Part shown: positions 27,922 to 37,539 of the stretch, in pieces | Layout: each line of letters opens with the position of its first letter | Position numbering within the stretch: position 1 is the first letter of the stretch | NCBI GenBank assembly: GCA_016235025.1 | Contig: JACRMV010000004.1 | Location: 427,822-491,821 of the forward strand | Direction: 5' to 3' | Source: Rhodocyclales bacterium | GTDB lineage: Bacteria; Pseudomonadota; Gammaproteobacteria; Burkholderiales; Rhodocyclaceae | Length of the DNA stretch: 64,000 nucleotides | The notes under the pieces: generated by a model | Database searches by the model: none | Told to the model about the DNA's origin: nothing | Seen by the model: only the letters and a program-made list of their open reading frames with translations | Program-made: the position numbers and the translations under genes

Positions 27922-28499
27922 CCGGCCTGCCTCTGTTGCAGGCCGAAAACCTGAGCGCCGGCTGGAGCCGCGCCGCCGGGCCGGTGATCGGGCCGGTGTC
28001 TTTCAGGGTGCAGGGAGGTGAAATTCTCGGCATCAGCGGGCCCAACGGCACCGGCAAATCGACCCTGCTGGCCGCGGTCAGCGGCGCTGCCCAGATATTC
28101 TCCGGCAGCATCATGCTTGCTCCGGGCGCCCGGCTGGCGCTGCAAATGCAGCAGGTGCCGGAACTCGACGGCGTGCCATTGACCGGCGAGGAACTGCTGC
28201 GACTCACCGGCGCGCCGGCCGCGGGTTTGCCGCCGTGGTTGCAGAGCCGACTTTTCGAGCGGCTCGACCAGCTGTCCGGCGGCCAGCGCCAGTGCCTGCA
28301 TCTCTGGGCCTGCCTGGATGCGCCGGGGGAAGTGGTCTTGCTCGACGAGCCGACCAACAACCTCGATCCGGCAGGCGTGGCCTTCCTCATCATGGCCCTG
28401 CGCCAGCGCGCAGAACAAGGCGCGGCCATCGTGCTCGTCAGCCATGACCGGGAATTCCTGGTTGCGGTGTGTACCCGTATCGAGGAGGTGGGGCAATGA
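27918..28499 (+). CDS. Metal ABC importer, ATPase (ZnuC-like, short form)
   Basis: A 193-residue ATP-binding subunit with Walker A GPNGTGKST (41-49), signature LSGGQRQCLHLW, Walker B VVLLDEPTNNLDP and the switch His in SHDREF. It is 40-60 residues shorter than typical ZnuC, lacking the regulatory C-terminal tail and some of the helical domain. It energises metal import at the inner membrane. Both ends overlap its neighbours by ATGA, so binding protein, ATPase and permease are translated as a unit. Confidence 0.88.
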   Translation: MTGLPLLQAENLSAGWSRAAGPVIGPVSFRVQGGEILGISGPNGTGKSTLLAAVSGAAQIFSGSIMLAPGARLALQMQQVPELDGVPLTGEELLRLTGAPAAGLPPWLQSRLFERLDQLSGGQRQCLHLWACLDAPGEVVLLDEPTNNLDPAGVAFLIMALRQRAEQGAAIVLVSHDREFLVAVCTRIEEVGQ

Positions 28500-29308
28500 A
28501 CTTCGATCTGGTGTTCGATTCGATGTTTCTGCAGCCTTTTTTCATCGGGCTGATTTTTGCCGCGTTGCTGCCGCTGCTGGGGTGTTATTTGCGCCTGCGC
28601 GAGGAATGGCTGGCGGCGCTGGCTCTGGCGCAGATGGCGGCGGCCGGTGCGCTGTTGTCGCTGCTTACGGCTGTGCCGTTGATGGCGGGCGGAGTGGCGG
28701 GCGCTGCGGTGGCGGTGCTGCTGAAAAACGCTGTCGAAGGCGGTCAGCGCAAGCGGCAGGGAGCAGCCTACGCCTTGCTGTTGCTGATTGGCTGGGGTGT
28801 GTCGGTGCTGCTGGTGTCGAATCTGCCGGTGGCTGATCGCGTTGGCCATGCCTTGTTTGACGGCCAGTTGTATTTCACCGAAATTCCCCATCTGATCGCG
28901 GCGCTGGTGTGTGCGGTCACGGTGCTGGGCGTGTTGTGGCGCTTGTCACCGCAGGTGCTCGCGGCGCACTTTTTTCCGGATTTTTATCGCAGTCGCGGCG
29001 GTTCGGCGCGTCGCATCGCGCTGGTGTTTGACGGGCTGGTCGCCGCAAGCCTGGCGCTGGCGACGATGAGCATCGGCGTGATGAGCGCCTTCGCCCTGAT
29101 CTTCGTGCCGCCCTGGCTGGCCTGGCGGCATGCGCAAAGCTGGCGCGGTTCGCTGTTCTGGGCGACGGGCATCGGGGTTGCCGCGCATGTGCTGGCCTTT
29201 GTCGGGGCATTGCTGTTCGATCAGCCCTTCGGCCCGCTGTTGGCGCTGGTGCTGGCGATTGTGGGACTGGTCGCAGCGGTGTGGCAGCGGATGCATGACG
29301 CCGGCTGA
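28496..29308 (+). CDS. Metal ABC importer, permease (ZnuB-like)
   Basis: A 270-residue permease with about eight membrane helices in the ABC-3 family. The stretch LVAASLALATMSIGVMSAFA with FVPPWLAWRHAQ lies in the usual ABC-3 coupling region. It forms the channel for the metal taken up by the two upstream gene products. It starts inside the ATPase stop codon and is the last gene of the operon; 92 bp separate it from the next gene. Confidence 0.85.
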   Translation: MNFDLVFDSMFLQPFFIGLIFAALLPLLGCYLRLREEWLAALALAQMAAAGALLSLLTAVPLMAGGVAGAAVAVLLKNAVEGGQRKRQGAAYALLLLIGWGVSVLLVSNLPVADRVGHALFDGQLYFTEIPHLIAALVCAVTVLGVLWRLSPQVLAAHFFPDFYRSRGGSARRIALVFDGLVAASLALATMSIGVMSAFALIFVPPWLAWRHAQSWRGSLFWATGIGVAAHVLAFVGALLFDQPFGPLLALVLAIVGLVAAVWQRMHDAG

Positions 29309-29400
29309 TTTGCGGTAATGTATTCCCTTGTGCAGCAACGCTTCCGTGCATGAGCGGGCTATGCTGGCGCGGTATACTATGGAATCCTTTAGATGGCGCC

Positions 29401-30501
29401 ATGCAATTCGTGTCCGACGACGATCTGCCCTCTCTCGATTTCACCCTGCCCGGATTGATCAGCGCTCCATCGCCTGGTCCGGTTCCGCCTGCGCCGGTTG
29501 CAAAGGCGGCTCCATTTGCGCATCTGCCGCCCGCGCTGGTGGACGCCGCCACGCTCCATGCCGCAGGCGATGCCCTGGGCGCGATGCGGCGCCTCGAAGT
29601 CGCCATCAAGGGCTGCGAGGTGCCGGGTGCAGCCGAAGTGCGGGTGTGGCAGGCCTTGTTCGAGGTCTTGCAGTTGCTCGAACGGCGTCATGCATTCGAT
29701 GCGCTGGCGCTGGCTTTTTGCAAGCGCTTCAAGCTGCCCCCGCCCCACTGGAAAATCGAAGTCGCGGCACAGCACAAGGCGCAGGCCATCAGCGGCGGCC
29801 ATGTTCACGTCTGCCTTGAAAAGATGCTTGATGCCCATGCGGCCGATGTTCTCCAGGAAGCGCGCGCGCTGGCCAGGGAAGGCGCCGTGGTGTGCTTCGA
29901 TCTGACGCATCTGGACGCCGCCGACAATGCCGGCGCCACACTGCTGCTTGATGCCCTGACAGCGTTGAAGAAGGCGAAAAAAGCCTATGTGCTGATTTCC
30001 CCGCAGCCGCTGGCCACGGCGGTGAGTGCCGGACTGGCGCAGGGACGGGCCGAAAACGAGGCGCTGTGGCTGCTGTTGCTGGAGCTGTACCAGCAGGCGT
30101 CAATGCAAAATGAATTCGAGGACGCGGCTGTCAATTATGCGGTGACGTTTGAAAAATCCCCCCCGTCATGGGAGCTTCTGCCGGTGTATTCGCTGCCGGC
30201 CATGCCCGCTGCGGCGCCTGCCGCTGAAGCCGGCGCGATTCCCCTGCGCGGGCAGATAGTTGGCGTCGGGCGGGAGGAGTTCACGGCCTTGGTCGCACCG
30301 GGGCGTGATGAGCTTGTCATCGACGCGACGGCGCTGCTGCGCATCGATGCCGCCAGCGCCAGGGTTTTGCAGCAGGCGGCGGACGAAATCAAGGCGACCG
30401 GCAGGCGAATCGTGATTCGCGGCCTGTCGGTGCTCAATGCGGTTTTTCTTGAACTTCAGGGCGTTGCCCGCAGCGCGGAACTGGTCGAACGGTCAGCCTG
30501 A
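29401..30501 (+). CDS. Protein with two STAS-like domains
   Basis: A 366-residue soluble protein. Two STAS-type segments are visible: VVCFDLTHLDAADNAGATLLLDALTALKKA (cited in parts VVCFDLTHLDAADNAGATL and LDALTALKKA) about residues 160-200, and LVIDATALLRIDAASARVLQ about 300-320. In front is a Pro/Ala-rich linker and a helical region. STAS domains act in regulatory protein binding, as in anti-sigma factor antagonists. It precedes hslVU by 21 bp, suggesting an operon. The function is unknown. Confidence 0.65.
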   Translation: MQFVSDDDLPSLDFTLPGLISAPSPGPVPPAPVAKAAPFAHLPPALVDAATLHAAGDALGAMRRLEVAIKGCEVPGAAEVRVWQALFEVLQLLERRHAFDALALAFCKRFKLPPPHWKIEVAAQHKAQAISGGHVHVCLEKMLDAHAADVLQEARALAREGAVVCFDLTHLDAADNAGATLLLDALTALKKAKKAYVLISPQPLATAVSAGLAQGRAENEALWLLLLELYQQASMQNEFEDAAVNYAVTFEKSPPSWELLPVYSLPAMPAAAPAAEAGAIPLRGQIVGVGREEFTALVAPGRDELVIDATALLRIDAASARVLQQAADEIKATGRRIVIRGLSVLNAVFLELQGVARSAELVERSA

Positions 30502-30522
30502 GTTTTCACGAGGTCAATAGTC

Positions 30523-31059
30523 ATGGAGCAATATCACGGCACCACCATTCTTTCCGTGCGGCGCGGCAACCGGGTTGCGCTGGGCGGCGATGGCCAGGTG
30601 ACACTCGGCAATATCGTCATCAAGGCGACCGCGCGCAAGGTGCGGCGCATCTATGATGGTCGCATTCTGGCGGGTTTCGCCGGCGGCACGGCCGACGCGT
30701 TTACCCTGTTCGAACGTTTCGAGGCCAAGCTGGAAAAGCACCAGGGCAATCTGCTGCGCTCGGCGGTCGAGCTGGCCAAGGATTGGCGCAGCGACCGCGC
30801 CCTGCGCCGGCTGGAGGCGATGCTCTCGGTTGCCGACCGCGAGCATTCGCTGATCATCACCGGCAACGGCGATGTGCTGGAGCCGGAGTACGGCATTGTC
30901 GCCATCGGCAGCGGCGGTGCGTACGCACAGTCTGCGGCGCGTGCGCTGCTGGAGAACACCGAGCTGGCGCCGGAGGAGATCGTCAGGCGCTCGCTCAGCA
31001 TCGCCGCCGACATCTGCATCTACACCAACCAGAACCATTTGATCGAGACACTGGAATGA
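30523..31059 (+). CDS. hslV: ATP-dependent protease subunit HslV
   Basis: A 178-residue N-terminal-nucleophile protease. The catalytic Thr is T7 in [14 protein letters not shown], exposed after removal of the first six residues. Later motifs include [10 protein letters not shown] and [15 protein letters not shown]. With HslU it forms a two-ring protease degrading misfolded and regulatory proteins. It lies immediately before hslU. Confidence 0.98.
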   Translation: MEQYHGTTILSVRRGNRVALGGDGQVTLGNIVIKATARKVRRIYDGRILAGFAGGTADAFTLFERFEAKLEKHQGNLLRSAVELAKDWRSDRALRRLEAMLSVADREHSLIITGNGDVLEPEYGIVAIGSGGAYAQSAARALLENTELAPEEIVRRSLSIAADICIYTNQNHLIETLE

Positions 31060-31064
31060 CACAG

Positions 31065-32411
31065 ATGAGCCACATGACGCCGGCCGAGATTGTCTCGGAA
31101 CTCGATAAGCACATCGTCGGCCAGGCCCGCGCCAAGCGCGCGGTGGCGATTGCCCTGCGCAACCGCTGGCGGCGGGCGCAGGTCGCCGAGCCGCTGCGCA
31201 CCGAAATCACGCCGAAGAACATTCTCATGATCGGCCCTACCGGCGTTGGCAAGACCGAGATCGCGCGGCGTCTGGCGCGGCTCGCCAATGCGCCGTTCAT
31301 CAAGATCGAGGCGACCAAGTTCACCGAGGTCGGGTATGTCGGTCGTGATGTCGATACCATCATCCGTGATCTGGCCGAGGGTGCGATCAAGGATGCCCGC
31401 GAGCAGGCGATGCGTGCCGTGCGCCATCGTGCCGAGGATGCCGCGGAGGACCGGGTGCTGGACATCCTGCTGCCTGCCGCACGGGTTGGCGCCGGCGACG
31501 ACCCGATGGGAGTGCAAGGCAAGGCGGGCGAGGCTTCATCAACCCGCCAGAAGTTTCGCAAAAAGCTGCGCGAAGGCGAGCTCGATGACAAGGAAATCGA
31601 AATTGATGTGGCGGCGCCTGCCGCGAGCATGGAAATCTTCGCGCCGCCCGGCATGGAAGACTTGACGCAGCAAATTCAGGGCATGTTCCAGAATCTTGGT
31701 GGCGGCAAGAAACACACGCGCCGGATGAAGATTCGCGATGCGTTGAAGGCATTGGCCGATGATGAAGCGGTGCGTTTCATCAACGACGAGGAAATCAAGC
31801 TCGCCGCGCTGAAAAATGTCGAACAGAACGGCATCGTTTTCCTTGACGAGATCGACAAGATCGCGACCCGCTCGGAAATTGGTGGCGCCGATGTCTCGCG
31901 CCAGGGCGTACAGCGTGACCTGCTGCCGCTGGTCGAAGGCACCACGGTGTCGACCAAGTACGGGATGATCAAGACCGATCATATTTTGTTCATCGCCAGC
32001 GGCGCGTTTCACCTGGCCAAGCCGTCCGACCTGATTCCCGAGATGCAGGGTCGCTTCCCGATCCGGGTCGAACTCGATTCCCTGTCGGTGGACGATTTCT
32101 GCTGCATCCTGACCCAGACCGACGCCTGCCTGACGCGACAGTATCAGGCGTTGCTGGCGACGGAAGGCGTGCAGCTGGAGTTTGCCGCCGACGGCATCCG
32201 GCGCCTCGCCGAGATCGCGTTTCAGGTCAATGAGAAAACCGAGAACATCGGCGCCCGCCGGCTGTATACCGTGATGGAAAAACTGCTCGAAGAAGTATCT
32301 TTCGATGCCGGCAGTCACGACAGCATGCCCGTCGTCATCGATGCCGCCTGTGTTGATCGACGGCTGGGTGAGTTGGCGCAGAGCGAGGATCTGGCGCGTT
32401 ACGTTTTGTAA
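31065..32411 (+). CDS. hslU: ATPase subunit HslU of the HslUV protease
   Basis: A 448-residue AAA+ unfoldase: start [20 protein letters not shown], Walker [10 protein letters not shown], pore loop GYVGRD, Walker [11 protein letters not shown] and a C-terminal sensor region. The start at 31065 matches the family; an in-frame ATG at 31056 overlapping the hslV stop is an alternative. The variable I-domain loop reads [10 protein letters not shown] (from about 31486), which may be a decayed copy of the dispersed repeat. Confidence 0.97.
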   Translation: MSHMTPAEIVSELDKHIVGQARAKRAVAIALRNRWRRAQVAEPLRTEITPKNILMIGPTGVGKTEIARRLARLANAPFIKIEATKFTEVGYVGRDVDTIIRDLAEGAIKDAREQAMRAVRHRAEDAAEDRVLDILLPAARVGAGDDPMGVQGKAGEASSTRQKFRKKLREGELDDKEIEIDVAAPAASMEIFAPPGMEDLTQQIQGMFQNLGGGKKHTRRMKIRDALKALADDEAVRFINDEEIKLAALKNVEQNGIVFLDEIDKIATRSEIGGADVSRQGVQRDLLPLVEGTTVSTKYGMIKTDHILFIASGAFHLAKPSDLIPEMQGRFPIRVELDSLSVDDFCCILTQTDACLTRQYQALLATEGVQLEFAADGIRRLAEIAFQVNEKTENIGARRLYTVMEKLLEEVSFDAGSHDSMPVVIDAACVDRRLGELAQSEDLARYVL

Positions 32412-32419
32412 TAGCGGCA

Positions 32420-33310
32420 ATGCTTGAACGCATCGTCGGCATCGTCTTTCCGGTCTATGCCCTGATCGCGATCGGCTACGGCTACGGTCGCTGGCGGCGG
32501 CCTGATCTGACAGTGGTCAACCGGATCAACATGGACATCTTCGTGCCGGCGCTGGTGTTCGCGGCACTGACCGCGAAGTCGTTCGACATCGCCCGGCATC
32601 TGCCCTTGTTGATCGGCGCCACTGCCGTAGTGCTCGGTGCGGGCTTGCTGTCCTGGCCGGTGGCGCGCCTGCTGGGCGTGGCGGGCAACACCTTCGTGCC
32701 GCCGATGATGTTCAAGAATTCCGGCAACATGGGTTTGCCGCTGGCGGCGCTGGCCTTCGGCGAGAATGCGCTGCCAGCGGCGGTGGTGTTGTTTCTGGCG
32801 GAGAACTTCCTGCACTATTCGCTGGGCACCTGGCTGCTCGACCACCGCGCCAGTGTGTGGACTCTGTGGCGGGTGCCGGTGATCGCGGCGACGCTCGGCG
32901 GACTGGCGCTGAGCCTGCTGCATTGGCCGGTATGGTCGCCGCTGTGGCTGGCGGTGAACATGCTGGGCGACGTGTCGATTCCGCTGCTGCTGTTTTCGCT
33001 CGGCGTGCGGCTCACCGACAGCCGCCTTGACGACTGGAAGATCGGTCTGGCAGCCGCCTTTACCTCGCCAGTTGCAGGCATCGCAATGGCGCTGCTGGCG
33101 AATCTGGCATTGGGTCTCACCGGCCGCGATGCGGCGATGCTGATCCTGTTCGGCGCCCTGCCACCTGCCGTGCTCAACTACATGTTTGCCGAGCGCTACC
33201 GGCAGGAGCCTGAACGCGTCGCCTCGATCGTGCTGATCGGCAATCTGGTGGCGCTGGCGGTGATTCCGCTGGTACTGCCCTGGGTGCTGGCGATTTCAGG
33301 GCAGCAGTGA
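32420..33310 (+). CDS. AEC-family (auxin efflux carrier-like) transporter
   Basis: A 296-residue membrane protein with about ten helices in two repeats, the AEC family. Motifs include NRINMDIFVPALVFAALT, MMFKNSGNMGLPLAALAFG and GALPPAVLNYMFAERY. Bacterial members carry organic acids such as malate or malonate, but the substrate here cannot be read. It lies eight bases after hslU and overlaps the convergent lysA gene by 15 bp. Confidence 0.88.
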   Translation: MLERIVGIVFPVYALIAIGYGYGRWRRPDLTVVNRINMDIFVPALVFAALTAKSFDIARHLPLLIGATAVVLGAGLLSWPVARLLGVAGNTFVPPMMFKNSGNMGLPLAALAFGENALPAAVVLFLAENFLHYSLGTWLLDHRASVWTLWRVPVIAATLGGLALSLLHWPVWSPLWLAVNMLGDVSIPLLLFSLGVRLTDSRLDDWKIGLAAAFTSPVAGIAMALLANLALGLTGRDAAMLILFGALPPAVLNYMFAERYRQEPERVASIVLIGNLVALAVIPLVLPWVLAISGQQ

Positions 33311-34564
33311 TTCCAGCGCAAAAAGTTCGGTCACGTCCTCGCGACGGCGAATCAGGTGCATCGTATCGCCATCAACCATGACTTCCGCAGCACGCGGCCG
33401 GGTATTGTAGTTCGAGGCCATCGCCATGCCGTAGGCGCCAGCCGAGAATATCGCCAGCAGTTCGCCTTCGGCCAGCACCAGTTCCCGGTCGTGACCGAGA
33501 AAGTCGCCCGACTCGCAGACCGGACCGACGATTTCCCAGCGGTTTACGGACTGGGTCGCCGTATCACCCGCGCCGACTTTTTTGATCTCATGGTAGGCAT
33601 CGTAGAGCGCGGGGCGCATCAGGTCGTTCATCGCCGCATCGACCACGGCAAAGTTTTTTTCTTCCCCGGATTTGAGCACCATCACGCGGGTCAGCAGCAG
33701 CCCGGCGTTGCCGACCAGCGAGCGGCCGGGTTCGAGGATGATCCGTTCGCGGCGGCCGGCAAGCCGGGCCAGAACGGGAGCCAGATAATCCGTCACCGCC
33801 GGGGCTGGTTCGTCGGCGCGGTACTGGATGCCCATGCCGCCGCCGATGTCGATGTGTTCGAGTGGAATGCCGGCGGCGGCCAGCCGGTCGACCAGTTGCA
33901 ACACCTTGTCCACGGCCTCCGCCGCCGGCGCCGGATCGAGCAGTTGCGAGCCGATGTGGCAGTCGATGCCCTTGACGGCGAGATGCGGCAAGGCGGCGGC
34001 CTGGCGGTAAAGATCGAAGGCGGCATTGATATCGATGCCAAACTTGGCGCTCTTCAGCCCGGTGGAAATGTAGGGATGCGTCTTGGCATCGACATCCGGA
34101 TTGACGCGCAGGGAAATCGGCGCGCGAACATCGAGTTTGCGAGCTTCTTCGTTCAGATGCAGCAATTCGCTGGCCGATTCGACGTTGAAGCAGTGGATTC
34201 CTGCCTGAAGCGCCGCGCGCAGTTCCTCGCGTGCCTTGCCGACGCCGGAAAACACGATCTTGTCGGCGCGGCCGCCGGCCGCCAGCACGCGCGCCAGTTC
34301 GCCGCCGGAAACGATATCGAAGCCGGCGCCGAGGCGGGCGAACAGGTTGAGGATGGCGAGGTTGGAATTGGCCTTTACGGCGTAGCAGACCAGGCTGCGT
34401 CCGGCCATGCCCTGCGCCGCAAGTGCGTCACGGTAGGCGGCGAAGGCGGCCGTCAGCGCGGCGCGCGAATAGACATAGCAGGGCGTGCCGAAACGCGCGG
34501 CGACGGCACTCAGGGCGATGCCTTCGACATGCAGGCCGTCAGGATGCGAGGTGGCCGGCGTCAT
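33296..34564 (-). CDS. lysA: Diaminopimelate decarboxylase
   Basis: A 422-residue PLP enzyme. The PLP Lys lies in LVCYAVKANSNLAIL, the phosphate site in HIDIGGGMGIQY, and the catalytic Cys in GPVCESGDFLG. It makes lysine from meso-diaminopimelate. A dispersed repeat (33555-33583) encodes EIKKVGAGDTATQ in the loop before WEIVGPVCESGD. It starts inside the stop codon of lptM (ATGA), as in the common lptM-lysA pair. Confidence 0.97.
   Translation of the reverse strand: MTPATSHPDGLHVEGIALSAVAARFGTPCYVYSRAALTAAFAAYRDALAAQGMAGRSLVCYAVKANSNLAILNLFARLGAGFDIVSGGELARVLAAGGRADKIVFSGVGKAREELRAALQAGIHCFNVESASELLHLNEEARKLDVRAPISLRVNPDVDAKTHPYISTGLKSAKFGIDINAAFDLYRQAAALPHLAVKGIDCHIGSQLLDPAPAAEAVDKVLQLVDRLAAAGIPLEHIDIGGGMGIQYRADEPAPAVTDYLAPVLARLAGRRERIILEPGRSLVGNAGLLLTRVMVLKSGEEKNFAVVDAAMNDLMRPALYDAYHEIKKVGAGDTATQSVNRWEIVGPVCESGDFLGHDRELVLAEGELLAIFSAGAYGMAMASNYNTRPRAAEVMVDGDTMHLIRRREDVTELFALESLLP
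33555..33583 (-). repeat. Dispersed element, copy 6 (in lysA)
   Basis: GTCGCCGTATCACCCGCGCC followed by GACTTTTTT. It is read from the minus strand as KKVGAGDTA. Confidence 0.8.
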
Positions 34565-34737
34565 TGCGCGGTGCGTCCCGCTTTGTTGCTATCATCGACC
34601 GGCGCAGGAGTCGGTGCTGGCGCCACGGCGGCAGGCGGCCTGGCTTGCGGCGAGGGCAGAGTCAGCGGAGTTTTGGTGCCGCAGGCGGCCAGCGCGGTCA
34701 GCGCGAAAATTGCGAGCAGGGTATGTGTCGGGTGCAT
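34561..34737 (-). CDS. lptM: Small lipoprotein LptM (YifL-like)
   Basis: A 58-residue lipoprotein starting MHPTHTLLAIFALTALAACG. The lipobox LAAC puts the acylated Cys at 19, followed by GTKTPLTLP, which is the conserved YifL/LptM motif. LptM stabilises the outer membrane LPS translocon LptDE. The rest is Pro/Ala-rich and contains a copy of the dispersed repeat read as AVAPAPTPAPV. The stop overlaps the lysA start. Being short, it is easily missed by gene finders. Confidence 0.85.
   Translation of the reverse strand: MHPTHTLLAIFALTALAACGTKTPLTLPSPQARPPAAVAPAPTPAPVDDSNKAGRTAQ
34605..34632 (+). repeat. Dispersed element, copy 7 (in lptM)
   Basis: CAGGAGTCGGTGCTGGCGCC followed by ACGGCGGC. It departs slightly from the core and is read from the minus strand as AAVAPAPTP. 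Confidence 0.6.
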
Positions 34738-34790
34738 GGCTGAATCGATTGAAAAGACGGTGAAAAACGGACGAAGGATGGTATCACGCG

Positions 34791-35111
34791 ATGGATGAAC
34801 AGGAATTTACCCGGCGGGCAGATGCAGAGCTGGTGCGCATCGAGGCGGCACTGGAGGCCGCCGTCGGGCAGGCTGATTTCGATGTCGAGATCAAGCCCGG
34901 CGGGGTGATCGAAATTGAATGCGAGAACGGCTCGAAGATCATTATCAATCGGCATGGCGCGGCGCGCGAAATCTGGCTGGCGGCGAAGTCCGGCGGTTAT
35001 CACTTTCGACCGGAAAATGGCCGCTGGCTGGATGCACGTAACGGGGAGGAGTTGCTGGCTGCCATCGCCCGCACGCTGTCCGAGCAAACGGGGGCCAGCG
35101 TTAATCTTTAA
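34791..35111 (+). CDS. cyaY: Frataxin-like iron donor CyaY
   Basis: A 106-residue CyaY: N-terminal acidic helix (EFTRRADAELVRIEAALEAA), then GGVIEIECENGSKIIINRH and REIWLAAKSGGYHFRPENGRW, the family signature. It regulates iron supply for iron-sulfur assembly. It is divergent from lptM-lysA and overlaps the end of mrcA by 11 bp on the opposite strand. Confidence 0.95.
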   Translation: MDEQEFTRRADAELVRIEAALEAAVGQADFDVEIKPGGVIEIECENGSKIIINRHGAAREIWLAAKSGGYHFRPENGRWLDARNGEELLAAIARTLSEQTGASVNL

Positions 35112-37539
35112 TGTTCCCGGCGGGTTTGTCGCCGCCAGGTTTCGCTGGGTTCGGCGGTGCGGCTTTTTCCACCACTTTCGGTTTCGCATCCTCGACCGGT
35201 GCCGGCGCCTGTTGCGGCTCCGGCTCGGTACTTTCCGTCGGAACCGGGGGCAGATGCTCCTTGTAGACAAATTCTTTGCTGACATTTCCGGTCGGGTCGC
35301 TGGTGGTCACAGCGACCAGTCCTTCAGGAATTTCCATGAAACTTTGCGGCACGCCCTTGAGTGCCTGTGCCATGAAGCCGATCCAGATGGGAAGGGCGGC
35401 CGCTCCCCCGGTTTCACCGCTGCCCATGCGCTTGGGCTGGTCGAAGCCAATCCAGGCGATACCGACAACGGTTGGCTGATAGCCGCAGAACCAGGCGTCG
35501 ATGTAATCGTTGGTGGTACCGGTCTTGCCTGCCAGGTCGCCACGTTTCAGTACGGCGGCAGCGCGTGTTGCCGTCCCGCGACGCACGACGTCGTGCATCA
35601 TGCTGTCCATCAGCCAGGCATTCCGGGCATCGATCACGCGCAGGGATTCGTCGCCAGCCACGGCCGGCTGCGTGGCGGCCAGGACATTGTTCTTGTCGTC
35701 GAGAATCTGGCGCACGATGTAGGGCTCGATGCGATAGCCGCCATTGGCGAATACCGAATAGGCGGTGAGTTGCTGCCAGGGCGTGACCGAGCCGGCGCCC
35801 AGCGCCAGGGTGAGGTAAGGGGGCTGCTTGTCGGCATCGAAACCGAAACGGGTGGCGTAATCCTGGGCGTAATGGGGGCCGATTGCCCGCAGCAGGCGAA
35901 TCGAAACCATGTTCTTCGACTTTGCCAGCGCCGTGCGCAAGCTCATCGGGCCTTCGTATTTGCCGTCATAATTTTTCGGTTCCCATGCCTGCGAGCCGGT
36001 CTCTTCGGCGGAAATGACAATCGGTTCATCGGGAATGACCGAGGCGGGGGTGTAGCCTTTTTCCAGCGCCGCAGAGTAGATGAAGGGCTTGAAGCTGGAT
36101 CCCGGCTGGCGCCAGGCCTGGGTGACGTGGTTGAACTTGCTGCGATTGAAGTCAAAGCCGCCAACCAGAGCGCGAATCGCACCATCGACCGGACTGGCGG
36201 CGACGAAGGCGGCTTGCACCTCGGGCAACTGGACGATCTGCCAGCCCTTGTCGGCTTTCTGTACCCGAATCACCGCGCCACGCCGGATGCGCTTGTTGGG
36301 CGGCGCCTTGTCGCTCAGCATGGCGGCGGCAAACTTCAGGCCGTCGCCGCTGATGTTCAGGATTTCGCCACTACGCAGCCAGACACGTACCTGCTGCGGC
36401 GTGGCTTCGAGTGTGATGGCGGGAAGCAGGTCGCCGCTGTCTTCAATGTCGCCGAGAAGCTCTTCCATGGCGTCATCCTGACCGGGAGGGGTATCCGCCA
36501 GGTCAACATAGGCTTCCGCACCGCGATAACCGTGGCGACGGTCATAATCAAGAACACCCCGACGCAGGGATTGCCAGGCCGCTTGCTGGTCATCGCGGGT
36601 AATGGTGGTGATGACGCGGTAGCCACGGCTGTAAAGGTCATCAGGAAAACGTTCGGCGGCGATCTGGCGCGCCATTTCAGCAACATAATCGGCATGTATC
36701 CCGAAATCGTTGGCGTCGCGTTTGACGTGAAGGGTCTCCTCCTGCGCTGCCTTGAGTTGCGCATCATTGATGAAATCGAGCTCGCGCATGCGGCGCAATA
36801 CATAGTGTTGCCGCAATTGGGCTCGCCGCGGGTTGGCGACCGGGTTGTAGGACGAGGGCGCCTTCGGCAGGCCTGCAAGCATGGCTGCTTCAGCTAGGGT
36901 GATGTCTTTCAGTGGTTTGCCGAAATAGATTTGTGCGGCCGACGAAAATCCGTAAGCACGCTGGCCGAGATAAATCTGGTTGATGTAGAGCTGAAAGATC
37001 TCGTTCTTGGACAGACTGTGCTCGATCTTGAGCGCCAGCAGGGCTTCATAAAGTTTGCGCGTCAGGGTTTTTTCGGAGGAGAGAAAGAAGTTGCGCGCGA
37101 CCTGCATGGTGATGGTGGAGGCGCCCTGCCGCTTGCCGCCGCTGGCGAAGTTGGAATACGCAGCGCGTAACACGCCCAGCGTGTCTACGCCGGGATGCGT
37201 ATAGAAGCGTTCATCTTCGGCGGCCAGAATGGCTTGTTTCATGACCGCAGGTACGGCCTCGATGCGCACGAAGTCACGCCGCTCTTCGCCAAATTCGCCC
37301 ATCAGGTAGCCGTCGCTGGAATAGACGCGCAACGGAATTTTTGGCCGATAATCGGTTAGCACTTCCAGTGATGGAAGCAACGGATAGGCGAGCATTACCA
37401 CGATGCCGGCAAGCGCGACGAGGCCTAGGGCGCCGCCACCAAGCAGTAGCAGGGCAAGCAATAGGCGGCGAATGGCGGTTTGAGGTACGGATGGGGAAGG
37501 TGTGGGCACAGTGGAATGGGCTGTAGGGCAGTCCCGCAT
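35101..37539 (-). CDS. mrcA: Bifunctional penicillin-binding protein 1A
   Basis: An 812-residue class A PBP with one N-terminal membrane helix (LLLALLLLGGGALGLVALAG). The glycosyltransferase domain shows AAEDERFYTHPGVD, GASTITMQVARN and GLPKAPSSYNP; the transpeptidase domain shows SSFKPFIYSAAL, a SKN motif and KTGTTNDYIDAW. The C terminus is Pro/Lys-rich. It polymerises and cross-links peptidoglycan. The ATG at 37539 is embedded in a TATAAT-like sequence, so the true start may be the GTG at 37509. It is divergent from pilM. Confidence 0.96.
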   Translation of the reverse strand: MRDCPTAHSTVPTPSPSVPQTAIRRLLLALLLLGGGALGLVALAGIVVMLAYPLLPSLEVLTDYRPKIPLRVYSSDGYLMGEFGEERRDFVRIEAVPAVMKQAILAAEDERFYTHPGVDTLGVLRAAYSNFASGGKRQGASTITMQVARNFFLSSEKTLTRKLYEALLALKIEHSLSKNEIFQLYINQIYLGQRAYGFSSAAQIYFGKPLKDITLAEAAMLAGLPKAPSSYNPVANPRRAQLRQHYVLRRMRELDFINDAQLKAAQEETLHVKRDANDFGIHADYVAEMARQIAAERFPDDLYSRGYRVITTITRDDQQAAWQSLRRGVLDYDRRHGYRGAEAYVDLADTPPGQDDAMEELLGDIEDSGDLLPAITLEATPQQVRVWLRSGEILNISGDGLKFAAAMLSDKAPPNKRIRRGAVIRVQKADKGWQIVQLPEVQAAFVAASPVDGAIRALVGGFDFNRSKFNHVTQAWRQPGSSFKPFIYSAALEKGYTPASVIPDEPIVISAEETGSQAWEPKNYDGKYEGPMSLRTALAKSKNMVSIRLLRAIGPHYAQDYATRFGFDADKQPPYLTLALGAGSVTPWQQLTAYSVFANGGYRIEPYIVRQILDDKNNVLAATQPAVAGDESLRVIDARNAWLMDSMMHDVVRRGTATRAAAVLKRGDLAGKTGTTNDYIDAWFCGYQPTVVGIAWIGFDQPKRMGSGETGGAAALPIWIGFMAQALKGVPQSFMEIPEGLVAVTTSDPTGNVSKEFVYKEHLPPVPTESTEPEPQQAPAPVEDAKPKVVEKAAPPNPAKPGGDKPAGNIKD

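Noticed and set aside
34915..36897. A 660-codon plus-strand open frame across mrcA
   Set aside because: It is antisense to a clear PBP1A gene, shows no protein family features, and is a usual by-product of high GC at third codon positions.
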